Assembly (NCBI GenBank): GCA_029747015.1
Contig: JAKOGI010000536.1
Location: 62,001 to 126,000 of the forward strand
Direction of reading: 5' to 3'
Source of the DNA: Carnegiea gigantea
Lineage: Eukaryota; Streptophyta; Magnoliopsida; Caryophyllales; Cactaceae
Length of the DNA: 64,000 nucleotides
Part shown: in pieces, positions 11,616 through 23,009 of the stretch
Numbering within the stretch: the stretch's first letter is position 1
Layout: each line of letters opens with the position of its first letter
Program-made: the position numbers and the translations under genes
The notes under the pieces: model-generated
Told to the model about the DNA's origin: nothing
Database searches by the model: none
Seen by the model: only the letters and a program-made list of their open reading frames with translations

Positions 11616-11633
11616 TGGAGACTCCGCTAGGGA
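11616..11633 (+). other. primer binding site, Tat-lineage type
   Basis: TGGAGACTCCGCTAGGGA lies directly after the LTR. It is close to TGGCGACTCCGCTGGGGA, a PBS common in plant Tat-like elements; the differences are C-to-A and G-to-A. Confidence 0.75.
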
Positions 11634-12090
11634 TTTGCAAGTAAATGGGTAACACTTAAAAGAAATAAATGTGATTAAATCTTCTATTTTTGGCTCAAAA
11701 TCATTAAGCATAATGCATATATGTTAAAGCCTAGCAGCAATGAATAAGGTGTTTATGCTCCCCCTATTATGGCACGCTCCAATGAATGCCTTGTACCTTA
11801 ACTTTTGTATGAGTCCCTGATATCTTCTACCCAATCCAATCTGATTGTGGTCGTTCCCTCAAGGAGTACCACCATATGGCTCTCTAAAGCACCCTGCTTT
11901 AGAGATAAAGAGATTTATTATGTCAAGCCTGCATAGGAGCTAGGACCACCAACTTTTTCTGTATGCCATTTTTAGCCTTACCAAACCTTCATGCACTTAG
12001 TGCTTGAATATGAGATGTGTTATATACCCTTTATGTACTTTTATTTGTGTTAAGAGCCATTTTCAAAACTTACACTTAGTTTAATGAGTC
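11634..12090 (+). other. leader of level-1 element, no coding signal
   Basis: 457 bases between PBS and the LARD fragment. No ORF with family resemblance. The boundary with the LARD is soft, between about 12085 and 12150. Confidence 0.5.
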
Positions 12091-13005
12091 TTTTGACCCA
12101 AGACTCTAGATCTACCAAACATGCAAAGCATTCCACTTGTTTGGCCAAGGCTAAAACCCAGTGGTAGCCATCTTCTTCTTCTTCTTCCTCTTCTTCTTCT
12201 GGCATTCATTATCAAAGCCATGGCTAGGTTGTTCCTTTTCTCTCATCCTTTACTCCTTTGATTTAACATCGTCGATTCACCTTCAGCATCTGTTTTGTCA
12301 TCCAAATTAAGTATTGAAGGCAAGATATTACAGGAATGGTTGTAAGCCCTTCATTGGAGATTAATTGAAGCAATCAAGGCATGGGAACTCGAATTTGGGA
12401 GCCACAAAATCAGTAGCAAGGTCGAGTAAGAGGAAGCAGTATTAGTCTAGTTTTAGTTTTATTTTTCCTTTCGTTTTGTTTTCGTTTTGTAGTTTCCGAT
12501 CCAATTTTTATGTTGTCAGATTCATTTAATTAGATTTCAATCATGTTTAATTCGAGAGGAAGTTTGGATTTTTAAGTTGAAATTGCAAGTGTTTAGTTCA
12601 TTTTGAATTCGTTTTTCTTCTCTTGTTTTGATTTGATGGTATTAACTATTGAATTTTGATGCTTTTTAGCCTGAGTTAGCCATTGATTTCAGTTTAGAAT
12701 TCGGTCTTCATTTAGGTTTTAGTGATGTCGAATGCTGACTACTGCTATTTCAGACATGAATCCAATCACATTATTGTTACTTTTGCTATTTTCATTGGTT
12801 TGTTTAGTTTTTGAATAGGTGTTGACCTTTATGTTCTTTATAGGATTCGAATGCCAATTTTTGTTTGCTAGATAATTTTGTTTGTGCTATTAACATTGAA
12901 CTTTAGTTACCTAAATCTATACCCCATCCATGTGGACCGGTCCTCTAGTGCTATGACAAAAGCGTGCGCTTGCAGTTAAGACTAATCTTTATTAAAAATC
13001 ACAAC
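12090..13005 (+). repeat. 5' LTR of LARD, left end missing
   Basis: It lacks the first roughly 500 bases present in the right LTR (16997-17570) but has the terminal part up to AATCACA before the PBS. It contains a TTC-rich microsatellite at about 12174-12200. The late part has the CCATGTGG...CAGTTAAGACTAATC phrase typical of Athila-like LTR ends. Confidence 0.65.
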
Positions 13006-13010
13006 AAGTT

Positions 13011-13028
13011 TTTATGCTATTAGCAGGA
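13011..13028 (+). other. decayed primer binding site (tRNA-Asp type)
   Basis: TTTATGCTATTAGCAGGA fits TTTGGCGCCGTTGCCGGGGA with small gaps and C-to-T/G-to-A changes. Its place right after the LTR supports the reading. Confidence 0.5.
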
Positions 13029-14035
13029 TAAAGTTTGTGAAATTGTATTGCAAGTTTTACTGAGTCGAGTCTTGAGTTGGTCGATTGAATATTAGTAGTG
13101 TGCTCTTTGGTTTTGATTTTTAGTGAGTGTTTATTTAGTTTTGATTGTTTTTAGTTTAGTTGTTGTGTTCTTGTTTTTGTGTTAGAGTTTATATTTTGAT
13201 CTACTTTTGTTTAATTTTTATTTTTATTAGTTTTAAAATTTCAAAAAGATCTTCTGTCCCATAAAAAATGGAACTAAATAGTGCAGGTGTGCTGAATTCG
13301 TGTTCAACTAAAACTCAAGAGGAAAAAAATCAACGCAGGTTTCTCTAATTTTCAATTTTCTATTTTGAATTTTATATGCCAATATAGTGCTGACTTTGCC
13401 ATTCTCAAATTTTTAGTGGATTCTTAGAGATTTTTAGAGTCTAGATAAATTTGTCTAGAATTTTTAAGAATTTCTAAAATTCTCTGTAATTTCTAGAAAT
13501 AGTTTTCTATTTTAAATTTTTGGCACTACTTTAGATCAGAAAAAAATTGAAAAAAATATATCCATGTTTCCCTTGGTTGCCTTGAATTGTTTGTGTCAAT
13601 TATTCTGAAAATTTGGAGTCTTGGCTTTTTGTTGGATTTTGTTTTTAGGTTTTCTTTTTAGGTTTTTATTTATTTTCTGTTTTCTTGTGAAAAAAATTTA
13701 AAAAAAAGAAAAAGATGTTCATGTTTTGTGTTTGTGCTTATTTTCTGTTTTTGGTGTTCGGTCACTTCTTATTGTTTAAGTCTTTATGGTCTTTCTCTTC
13801 TTTTGGTAATATGGTTTTATTTTTGTTAGTTTATTTTGTTTTGTTAACTTAATTATTTGAGTGTCTCATTTTTGTTTTGGCCATTAGTTTGTGATTAGTT
13901 GTCTTAGATTCATTGATTTTTTTCCTTTGAAAATTGAAAAAAAAATTAAAATCCTAAAAAATTAGAAAATTCTTAAAATTAAAAAAAGAGTTTCAAGAAC
14001 GCCAGTTTTTAATATCCTCAATTTAAGCATGAATC
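13029..14035 (+). other. LARD leader, AT-rich non-coding
   Basis: T-rich sequence with many homopolymer runs and no coding resemblance. Confidence 0.5.
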
Positions 14036-15150
14036 TTTTTGGAGCTATTTATCAAGACTTTATGATTATCATGCTCAATTGAATGAAAATTTTGAAAATG
14101 GGAAACCTGTGAGGACATCATTGTGAATTTGAATGTTGAAATTTGATGTCATGTTGAGTCCATGTATCCTGGAGGTTTACTATGATTGTTGTCTAAAACT
14201 TAAGAAAGTTTGGGATTTCTTTGAAAAATTAGCTTGGGACATGTATGTATTTGAAATCCAGAGGGACCTTTGGATACTCGACTCATAGCGAGTCTACCTT
14301 TTATGTTCATCTTCACTATCAAGATCACTTTATAGATTCGTATAACCACCCATCTCCATTTCATAGGCTCCTATATTGTGTGCTTATTGTGTGTCTTCTG
14401 ATCATGATGCTTGTCATTGTCCTTATTGTGATTATTTTGAAGTTCAATGTGCAAGAGTTGAAAAGACGATGAAAGATATGACTGATAAAATAGTAGAGAC
14501 AATGAAGGAGAGAACTGTTAAATATTCTCACTGTGTTAATTAAAGTTGGGAAGATTATAATTTGCAAGAGTCTGACTTTGGTTTAGGATCTTCTAAACCT
14601 GAAGTTAGTCTTTATGATTATTCTGAAGCCTCTTGTCTACTAGGTCTGAATTGTATGACCATATGCCTTTGCTTAACCCAAAGCAAGAGAATGACCTCCC
14701 CAAGTCTTTATCCCCTGACCTTGCACCTTACCCTAGCTCACATAAGGACGTCACTAACGATGTCCAAGTTTTGCTAACCAACCTGCCCTTTTTAATTACT
14801 TTTGTGAATTTGAGGTGGGTGAAGAACTTAAGAATGGTAGTGAGATCGATATAAGTGTCATAACTAAAGTTGAGCATCATGTCTTCCTAGAAGTAGAAAC
14901 CGGCCCTCAACTATGTTGCATTGACATTATAGATGTGATCTTTCTGACACCAACTCTTTAATTTCCATTATCTTAATTTGATCGAGAGTTGTTCTTGCCT
15001 ATTTGATGAGCTACTTCATGCGGTAATAGGTTTGATTCTAGTAGAAATTTTCACCTTGGTATAGAGTGGCTGATGCTCCATAGGCCTCTATTTGAGCAAA
15101 TTTTAGAAGGACATAGCTTAGGTGCACTTTGGCACCTAACCTAGTATAAT
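14036..15150 (+). pseudogene. LARD Gag-like reading frame with CCHC knuckle
   Basis: One frame from about 14370 reads PILCAYCVSSDHDACHCPY and then an acidic/basic helix-like block MTDKIVETMKERTVKYSHC before a stop at about 14539; further frames to about 15150 read SKPEVSLYDYSEAS and SPDLAPYP. I know this type of text from plant non-autonomous Athila-related elements, where its function is not established. It is not a full capsid domain and no pol follows. Frames are broken, so it is a pseudogene here. Confidence 0.55.
14379..14420 (+). other. intact CCHC zinc knuckle in LARD
   Basis: Fourteen codons read C-AY-C-VSSD-H-DACH-C, the exact C-x2-C-x4-H-x4-C pattern of retroviral nucleocapsid knuckles. 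All four ligands are kept although the surrounding frame is broken. Confidence 0.7.
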
Positions 15151-16996
15151 CTCTCATATCTAGCTTCTCTTTTTATTTTGTTTTGTTTTATATATATGTG
15201 TTGCTTTATTTTACTTTTATTATTATTTTTTTTAATTTTCAGAGTCTTGTCTTTTTCTTTAGTCTTAACTCTTATTTTTCTTTTCGTATATTTATTTTTC
15301 TTTTAAGTTATTTTTGTGCTAATTTTCACTCCCAATGTGGACATTATGTGGTCTAGGTGTGGGGGTGGGAAAACTATGCTATTTTCAAAAATTGAAAATT
15401 TTTGGAAAAAATTGCAAAATTTTGAAAGAACATCAAAAAAAATTGTTCTGTTTTCAAAAATATGTGTGCTATTCTAATTGACTATGTCCTCTTGTACCTT
15501 AGCTGTTAGGTTGCATATAAGTATGGTGCACATAATAGAACATAGTCTAAAGTGTGATATTTGTGTCCAATCTTAAACCCCAATTATCTTAATGCAAGCT
15601 TTATTGACTCTGGTGGATGAACCAAAGAGATTTTGTGCCTGAAAGGCTATTCCATCATTTTTAGTCTCATTTTTTCTTTCATGTATGTCTCTTCCATGAT
15701 TACATCTTTAAAACCTGCTATTATTCTTTTTGACATCACATCTAGCATGTGCATTATGGTAATATGATAGAGGTATTATTCATTCATTTTGTGTGCCACA
15801 TGGTCAAATTGTTATCCTGATTTTCATGTGTTACCCTTTGCTAACCCTTTGAGCTTCGGCTGTTTTTATTTGTTGTGAACCTTAGTTTTAGCCTTGGCCT
15901 AAACACTTTTTCCTTTTACCTAAGCCAAGACTAGTAGAGCAACACTTCAACGTATTTTGGTAGCTTTTTGGTGATGATATACTAAGTAGTTGATTTTTGA
16001 TCTTTTAGTATGGTACGAGAATGTATTGTTGTAATCATTTGGGAATTGAGCTGTGTTATTTTCTTACATGCCATTCATTCATTCATTTTTTTTAAAGAAA
16101 ATTTTCAAAAAGGTGAAAAAATTGAAAAAAGTTAATTAAAAAAAGGTTCCCAAGGAAAATTTTGAAAAAAAGTTGAAAAATCTCATGAAAAAATGAGAAA
16201 AAAATTGTTGTGAATAAGCTAGAGTGTTTGGCATGAATGCATTATGCAAATACTCATTTCCAATGGTTGTTTTGAAGGCTGTGTGGTTAAATTATCACAC
16301 GTTTTGAGTATGTGTGTGGTACAACTGGTGAAGAATTTGGTTCCTTATTAGCTACTTGGCTTTTAGCTCCTCATTTATTAAATCGATTTTCCCTCTCTTA
16401 CTTTTAACCCTTAACCCCATTGCAGCCCTTTTAAAGTTGTCCTAATTATTGTGTTGCATTCTGCATCTAAGTGGTGGAGAATTGAGAATCTTAGCAAGCC
16501 TATGGTAGGTTGCATGATTAAAAGTTGAATTAAGAACCTTGTAATTTTTCAAACACAAGTGAATCTTTGTAAGGCTCTACTAGTCAAGCTTGCAAATATT
16601 TCTTAATTGAGGTGAAAGATTGTGTATAGATCTTATCAGTGCGGATCAAAAATTTCTTGATGTGAACATTGCGTTTATATATGATTTAACGCTTAGGTTA
16701 CTTAAGTGATGCGCTTTATTAGAACATGTGCATATTTTTCCCTAGCATTGTATATATACTTGAGAAATCCAAAAAGATTTTGATTTTTTATTCTCTTTTA
16801 TCGATTTTGTGGGTATATCTTTTACAAACCCTTACGAGACCTTACTCATCTACTAAGGGTAATCTAGGGGTTTAAAGGACTTGTTGTATATACTAACTGG
16901 AACCATGATTTCTACAAAAGAAAGTTGGAATTTTATTTTCTTTTTCTAGGATTTTTAGTTTCATTTTACTTGAGGAGGAGCAAAACCTAGGTGCGG
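15151..16996 (+). other. LARD 3' non-coding region
   Basis: It contains an internal polypurine tract (GTGTGGGGGTGGGA, about 15356-15370) preceded by CCCAATGTGGACATTATGTGGTCTA, the same layout as 190-240 in the first Athila-like element. 15597-16500 shares spaced words with 640-1560 there. A second, decayed polypurine region (GGAGGAGCAAAACCTAGGTGCGG) ends at about 16995, next to the LTR. Confidence 0.65.
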
Positions 16997-17621
16997 TGTT
17001 TTTGTTCAACCTAAAATTCTTACATTTTTATGCCGTTTTATGTCTTATTTTGTTTGTAATAATTATTGAATTAAGTTTCTCATAATAATTTCGTTTATTT
17101 TGTAGGAATTGGGAAAACTTGGAAAAAAATAAACAATTGTCTCTATTAAGACCAAGTCTTGGGTCAGGTTGGAGAAGAAACAAAGAAGAGGGGGGAAAAA
17201 AAAAAAGAACTAGTCCAGTCGGCTCATCAGCCCAAAACTCCTTCGGCCTAATGCTCCAGCAGCCTAGTCCTTGCCTCTCTCACCCACATCATGTGCCACA
17301 CGCGTGACCCAGGATCCCCCCCAGCATTGCTTACCTTATTTCCACACCTAGCATACGGACCTATTCTTTCTAAATGCCCTAGTCCACTCACTGTGAGGCC
17401 CAGTTGTTCCCAGCCTTCCCCATTCCTTTTCATCCCTTATGTTGGGCCTATTAAACCTTCATTTTCTAGCAGCCCAAACTTTTTGCTTTCCTTCTCCTCA
17501 CTTGATTCCCCCTTCACACGCTATACATATAAGCCTGAAGCGCCCCTTCTTCTCCTTTCTCTCCCATCTGTTTGCCCAATAACCCAAGACCTATACCCTC
17601 TCTTTATTTGCTTATCTTCTT

Positions 17622-17652
<31 letters not shown>

Positions 17653-18045
17653 TTCTTCTTCTTCTGGCATGCACAACTGAAGCCATGCCCATGTTGTTCT
17701 TTCTCTCTCATCCTTTACTCCTCTTATCTAACCTCATCAACTCACCTTCACCATCCATTTTGTCATCCAAATCAGGCATTAAAGGCAAGATATTATAAGA
17801 ACAGTTACAAGTCCTTCTTTAAAGATTAATTGAAGCAATCAAGGCATAGGGACTCAAATTTGGGGTCCACAAGATCAGTAGCAAGGTTGAGCAAGAAAAG
17901 GTAGTAGTAGTTTAGTTTTAGTTTTATTTTTCCTTCCCTTTTGTTTTCCTTTTATAGTTTCGGATCCAAATTTTTTACGTTCTTATATTCATTTAACTGG
18001 ATCTTGGTCATGTTTAATTTAAGAGGAAGTTCGGATTTTTGAGTT
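16997..18045 (+). repeat. 3' LTR of LARD, right end missing
   Basis: It starts TGTTTTTGTTCAACC and matches the left LTR over 17560-18045. It then changes abruptly to the minisatellite of the level-1 element, so the last 400 or so bases are lost. A C-rich U3-like part (17190-17450), a TATA-like motif and a long TTC microsatellite (about 17618-17665) are visible. Confidence 0.65.
17522..17533 (+). promoter_or_regulatory. TATA-like box in LARD LTR
   Basis: TATACATATAAG follows the C-rich U3-like block and precedes the CT-rich transcribed part, the usual order in plant LTR promoters. Confidence 0.4.
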
Positions 18046-18049
18046 ATAA

Positions 18050-19015
18050 TCCTTCTTCCTAGCTGTAGGTTGTAGGAGTATTTGTTCTAATTGTAGGATG
18101 TTGATCTACTAGATGATATTCTAAGTGGTCTTTCCCTTCTTCTTACGTGTAAAAGGTTGGTCTTAAAGATGGGACCGGAGGTTGATATTCCCTTTTATCC
18201 TAGGGGTAGGGGGTTGGTCTTATAGACAAAACCCTAAGAAGATTTGCTCTTCATGTCTTAGTAATAGAAGATTGTTCTTATAGATGAGACCCTGAGTGGA
18301 CTTTATCTCCTTCATCCTAATCATATGAGGTTAATCTTATAAGTGAGACCCTAGGTAGACCTTCCCTATTGTCCTAGCCATTGGAGATTGGGCTGATAGA
18401 TGAGGATCAAGGTGGACTCTTTCTTTGTATTAGCTTTAAGAGATTGGTCTTATAGATGAGACCATAGGTGGACTTTATTCCCTTTGTCCTAGCAATAGGA
18501 GACTGGTCTAGTAAATAAGACCTTATATGGACTTTATCCCTTTTGTCTTAGCCGTATGAGGTTGGTCTTGTAGATGAGATCCTACATGGACTATCACCTT
18601 TATCATAGCCATAAGAGAGTTTGTAGGAGAGAGCCTAAATAGAGTTCCTTTATGCCCTAGCTGTGGACGTTGGTCTCATTGGAGAGATCTAAGGTGAACC
18701 TTCCCTTTTGTCCTAGCCGTATGAGGTGGGTCCTATACTTAAGAGGTCAGGTGGACCTTCCATTTTGCCCTATCCATAGGAGTTTGGTCTTATACACACT
18801 TTAGTGGACCTTACCTTTCGTCCTAACCACAAGAGGTTGGTAGACCTTCCCATTTATCCTACTTATAGGTGGTTGCTTATGTAGGAATGACCTTAGATAG
18901 ACATGCTTTTGTTCCTTCCACAGGTGGCTAATCTTATATATGAGACCCTAGCTAGACTTCTATTTAACTCTAGCCACATGTGGTCAGTCTTGCAGGTGAA
19001 ACCCTTCAAGTGTAG
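18050..19015 (+). repeat. minisatellite in 3' UTR of level-1 Tat-like element
   Basis: Imperfect tandem copies of a unit of roughly 55-60 bases, with core words GTTGGTCTTATAGATGAGACC and CTAGGTGGACTT and then TTGTCCTAGCCATAGGAG. About 15 units are recognisable by eye, with indels and substitutions. Tat-lineage elements are known to carry variable tandem repeats between pol and the 3' LTR, and this lies just there. Confidence 0.75.
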
Positions 19016-19157
19016 ATGAAATGCTCAGAATGTACAAGTAAACACTCATTTAAGGCCTTGTCATCATGAGCCATAGGATCTCAAGGATACCTCCCTTCGT
19101 ATGTGACTATACTATTACAACATTATCCACATTGTCACGTACACTACAGCCTAAACG

Positions 19158-20181
19158 CCTTCTATATGCAGTTGTTTTCATATAATGTTTTACATTTACG
19201 GGACCGTCAAGCCTTAAAATGTTTTACTAATGTGGGATTGTCAAGGCCCAAAATGATGTATAAGAGTGGTCTCCAAATGTTTTCAGGGTGTGGGACCTTC
19301 AAAATCATTTTCTCCCCTGTCGATAAGCTTCTATTTATACTATGTACGTACCTTCTCTTCACTTATGCACGTAGACTTTTTCCTCAAATAAGACCCTTCT
19401 TGAACCATAAATAGTTTATCTTTCCCTCAAACGAGATCATAGATCCTAGGGTAAGGTTGTAAACCCTGAACAACGGATCTTTTCTTCTCATACAATATAT
19501 CCTACAACAAGGTGTTACCTCCTAACCAACTGTTGTTTTTCTCAAATGGAACCACAGATCCTACGGTGATGTGCTAGACCCCAAACAGTTAACCTATCTC
19601 AAACAGAACCCTAAATCCTGGGGTGAGTTATTAGACCCTAAACAGTTGACCCTTTTCTCAAACAGGACCCCTTCTATACACAGTTGTTTTCATATAATGT
19701 TTTACATCTATGGGACCGTCAAGCCTTAAAATGTTTTACTAGTGTGGGATTGTCAAGCCCCAAAATGATGTATAAGAGTGGTCTCTAAATGTTTTCAGGG
19801 TGTGGGACTTCAAAAATCATTTTCTCCCCTGTGGATAAGCTTCTATTTATACTATGTACGTACCTTCTCTTTACTTATGCACGTAGACTTTTTCCTCAAA
19901 TAAGACCCTTCTTGAACCATAAATAGTTTATCTTTTCCTTAAACGAGATCATAGATCCTAGGGTAAGGTTGTAAACCCTGAACAACGGATCTGTTCTTCT
20001 CATACAATATATCCTGCAACAAGGTGTTACCTCCTAACCAACTGCTGTTTTTCTCAAATGGAACCACAGATCCTAGGGTGAGGTGCTAGACCCTAAACAG
20101 TTAACCTATCTCAAACAGAACCCTAAATCCTGGGGTGAGTTATTAGACCCTAAACAGTTGACCCTTTTCTCAAACAGGACC
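19158..20181 (+). repeat. 512-bp tandem duplication, two near-identical units
   Basis: Unit 1 is 19158-19669 and unit 2 is 19670-20181, offset exactly 512. They differ by only a handful of substitutions, for example at the start, ATATGCAG versus ATACACAG. Inside each unit are shorter subrepeats around CTCAAACAG, CCTAGGGTGAGG and TAAACAGTTGACC of about 50-55 bases. Confidence 0.88.
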
Positions 20182-20381
20182 ACATATCTTGGGGGCTTAA
20201 CCCTTTTTTTTCTAAGATGGGACCATAGATCCTATGCGTTAAATAGTTTACCTTTTCCTAGGTGAGATAACAGGCCCTATGATGATGTAGGTGGCCCTAA
20301 AATTCTTTATGATTCGCATCCATCCTTGGTTGACATTACATTTACCCGTTGCCCTAACAACCTTAACCAAAAGGCAGTTTT
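20182..20381 (+). other. end of level-1 3' UTR with weak polypurine tract
   Basis: Continues the subrepeat words (ACCATAGATCCTA) and ends AACCAAAAGGCAGTTTT before the LTR. The A/G-rich part is a weak polypurine tract candidate. Confidence 0.4.
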
Positions 20382-20689
20382 TGTAGAAGCCAAATTTGTG
20401 TCCATAGGATTTAGACTGATTGCATGTTTACATGTTATGTGCATTGTTACCTAGTGATGATAATTACTTAATTCATTGAGTGTGAAATAAATTTGTACTT
20501 GGGTTCTTATGTTCTATTCCGTACACAAAATACTCTTTATTTGTAAAAAAATGTATTTTCTTATTTCATTCTTAAGAAATCCCAAAAATACTTTAAATAA
20601 ATTTTAAGAAAGGCAAAAACCCTGACTTAAGAGCCATTTGCAAGTATTAGGGCACGAACCCATGACCTACAGCATAAGATCAAAGAGTA
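20382..20689 (+). repeat. 3' LTR of level-1 element, first part
   Basis: Starts TGTAGAAGCC and matches 10009-10320 in order, including CATGACCTACAGCAT versus CATGACCTAAAGCAT. It is cut at 20689 by the level-2 insertion. Confidence 0.78.
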
Positions 20690-22583
20690 TGACCAATTTT
20701 TAGGGACCGTCACTTGGAACTCGTAGGTGTTGTCCCTTACAAAAGGTTGAACCTACTTGCTAGATGTGTGAAGTGGATTTGAATTTTTTTTTTTTTTGGG
20801 GGCCAAAGAGACCAGATTATAGGAAACCTATTGGCTCAGCCCAAAAACCTAGATCTCAGCCTAGATTCAGGAACCCAGCTAGCTTCCTAGACCAGGCCAC
20901 ATCCAGTACTCCAACTTGGACCTTAGCAGTAAGGCATGCTTAGCTGAGGTGACTGGGTGACAACTGTGATCTAGGAACCTGACCAGGTTGCTGGGTCAAA
21001 ACCAAACACAATCTCTGGCGCTGATAGTATTACTGTTGAGATCCTAAACCTATTTACCTAATTCGAAAAGATTAAACAAAAATAAAAGAAGAAGAATAAA
21101 AAGGCAATAAGGTCTAATTAATAGAGTTGCCAATGAGTTTGTAAGAAAACTAACAAGCCATGTATATTTTCTAAAATGAACCATAAATCGAAAGGAACAA
21201 AAGGTTTGCTTTAAAAAGGTTTTTCAAAGGCCTTATGTAATCACTAAAGTCGGTATGATCTTGATCCATAGGCTCAAACCGAGGATCTAGATTAAGGGGT
21301 GAAGGTACGATAAGGGGATCAAATGTATCTGATATCGCCTGTCTCACTGATGGCCTCTATTGATCAAATTAGGAAATTAAAATCTAATTGCACTTAAAAA
21401 CAATAGGCATGAAACATATTATTATAAGCAAATCAGATGATGAATTAAAAGTACAATGTTAGTATGAACTAATTAAAGAATACATCTTTGCTATTAAATA
21501 AAACTAACTTAAAAAAATAAGAAGGAAAAGAGGAGAAAGGTAGGTTTGAAAGTTTAGAGCCCTCATGTTACCTATTTGAGCGACTTAGAGAACCCCTAGG
21601 ATCGAGAATATCAAGTCTTGGCTTATTCCTTGGAGGATTTTGAGGAAAGATAGGGTTTGGCTAGGTTCTTTGAACATCTCAGTGTTCTCCTAGAGTTTCT
21701 GAGATTCTGGTTGTGTCCTCCCCAATTTTCAATGTATTTTTCTAAGTGTTTTCCTGAATTTTGTGTGTGTTCAATGCCTACAGGTATCCCTTCTTTTATT
21801 ACGCTTATAGGGACAGTATGAGTTAGTTTAAAGAAAGGAAACCAAATCCAACTCTTAGCAGGCTTAACCAAAATGACAAACCAATCTAGATAAAACTATA
21901 ATAGCTGAGACCCATTTTAGAAGCAGAGAATGACATTGAGAACCCAAATAAGGTCCTACTACCAGGTACCGAGCCTGATTCCTGGTCGATTCAAGCCAGA
22001 ACCCAGCTGGGTTTTTTCTGTTTCCACAGTATGAACTAGGTTGGGCTGTAGAAAGCACAACTTGTTTCGGCTATAACTTTCTTATCTGACCTTTATTTTT
22101 AGTTATTCTGTTTTTCTCTAAAAGTTTATTGAGTCTACTTTCTAATAACACTAATTTCATAATTTTTGGATAAGTTTAGAAGAATATATAAGTAAAATGG
22201 TGAATAGGTGTTATTTTCAACTAACGCCTTAGTAATCGATTTATATCTTTTCGGTTGCTTATAAATTTTGTCTATAATATGTCATTAGAAAACTTGCTCA
22301 ATGAGTAAAATTAGTATCCAAACTTAATAATTCTATAAACCTTAGAGTGGGGTGAACATGCAGAATAAATCTCAACTAGATGCTGAACACCATCAATTGA
22401 GGCCTATGTGGGCTTTTGGGGTTTTTTTAGCCTTTGGTGGGCTTCTTTTGGTTTGGATGTGCGAATTAAGGGATGATGGCACTTTAGTCTCTTCATTTCA
22501 ACATCTGGTGCTTCTGAATTCTTAGAGATTAATTTATCATCATTGGCTATTTTATAAAAACGTGCCTTTTGTAGGCGTCTACA
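20690..22583 (-). repeat. 3' LTR of level-2 Tat-like element
   Basis: On the minus strand it begins TGTAGACGCCTACAAAAGG at 22583 and ends TTGGTCA at 20690, 1894 bp. It matches 29912-31672 plus 53510-53704 over its whole length, for example 21060-21230 with 30250-30430 and 22390-22560 with 53510-53690. A poly(T) tract lies at 20787-20799. Confidence 0.82.
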
Positions 22584-22600
22584 ATTAGCCCCCAGTTTGA
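22584..22600 (-). other. polypurine tract of level-2 element
   Basis: Minus strand TCAAACTGGGGGCTAAT directly abuts the LTR start TGTAGACGCC. This fixes the element's orientation. Confidence 0.7.
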
Positions 22601-22619
22601 CCGAAGCTCAGTAAGGTGA

Positions 22620-23000
22620 AGGTCAAAGTAAAAAAACATTTGTGCTTACGTATTTAGTGCTCTATTTTGACCTTTGCTAGTGTAGTAGCTCAAAATTGAC
22701 CTTTCGTCAGTCTAGCGATTTTGAATTGTTAACCTTTTACCGATCTAGCAGTCTAAATTGTTAACATTTGTCTAATTTAGTGGACCTTTTGATGATGTAA
22801 CGGTTTTGAATTGCTGACTTTTTGTCGGCTGAATGGACCCTTCCCGATCTAATGGAACGTTCAATGGTCTAAGAGTTCTAAATTATCAACCTTTCACCAA
22901 TGTAGTAGTTCTAAATTATTGACTATCCATAGGTCTAGTAGACCCTTGGTCGATCTAATGGTTCTGAATGTTGACCTTTTACCGGTATAGCGATTCTAGA
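22620..23000. repeat. tandem array 1 in level-2 3' UTR
   Basis: Imperfect repeats of a unit of roughly 30-35 bases with words TTGACCTTT, CGATCTAGTG and GTTCTAAATTG, about ten units by eye. It is adjacent to the polypurine tract. Confidence 0.65.
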
Positions 23001-23009
23001 TTTGGTGAA

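Larger units (their letters stand above)
12090..18045 (+). mobile_element. Athila-like non-autonomous element (LARD), plus strand
   Basis: Two direct repeats flank about 4 kb of mostly non-coding DNA. 12150-12590 matches 17615-18045 closely, including the TTC microsatellite, TCATCCTTTACTCCT and GGCAAGATATTA. The left copy runs on to a decayed Athila-type PBS at 13011. The right copy follows a tract corresponding to the Athila 3' polypurine region. The internal part holds one short Gag-like reading frame with a CCHC knuckle and a 3' region related to the Athila-like region at 500-1940, but no protease, RT or integrase. It sits inside the level-1 element. Confidence 0.75.
10009..20689 (+). mobile_element. 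Tat-like LTR element, nest level 1, left part
   Basis: A plus-strand element: 5' LTR, PBS, short leader, a LARD insertion, a 3' region made largely of tandem repeats, and the first 308 bases of the 3' LTR. The 3' LTR is interrupted at 20689/20690 by the minus-strand level-2 element and resumes at 53705-55132. The interruption is inferred because 20382-20689 matches 10009-10320 and 53705-55132 matches the rest of the LTR (10321-11614) in the same order. Without the insertions only about 2.8 kb of internal DNA remains, with no gag or pol, so this copy is non-autonomous or heavily deleted. Confidence 0.75.

Noticed and set aside
17291..17680. 129-codon ORF with a serine run
   Set aside because: The serine run is the TTC microsatellite, and the ORF lies in the LARD LTR across its TATA-like box. 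The other LTR does not keep the frame.
20640..20690. GGTCATGGGTTCGTGCCC on the minus strand as a tRNA-derived SINE B box
   Set aside because: The resemblance is local; the block is part of a 300-base match to the level-1 LTR at 10009-10320 and has no A box or tail.
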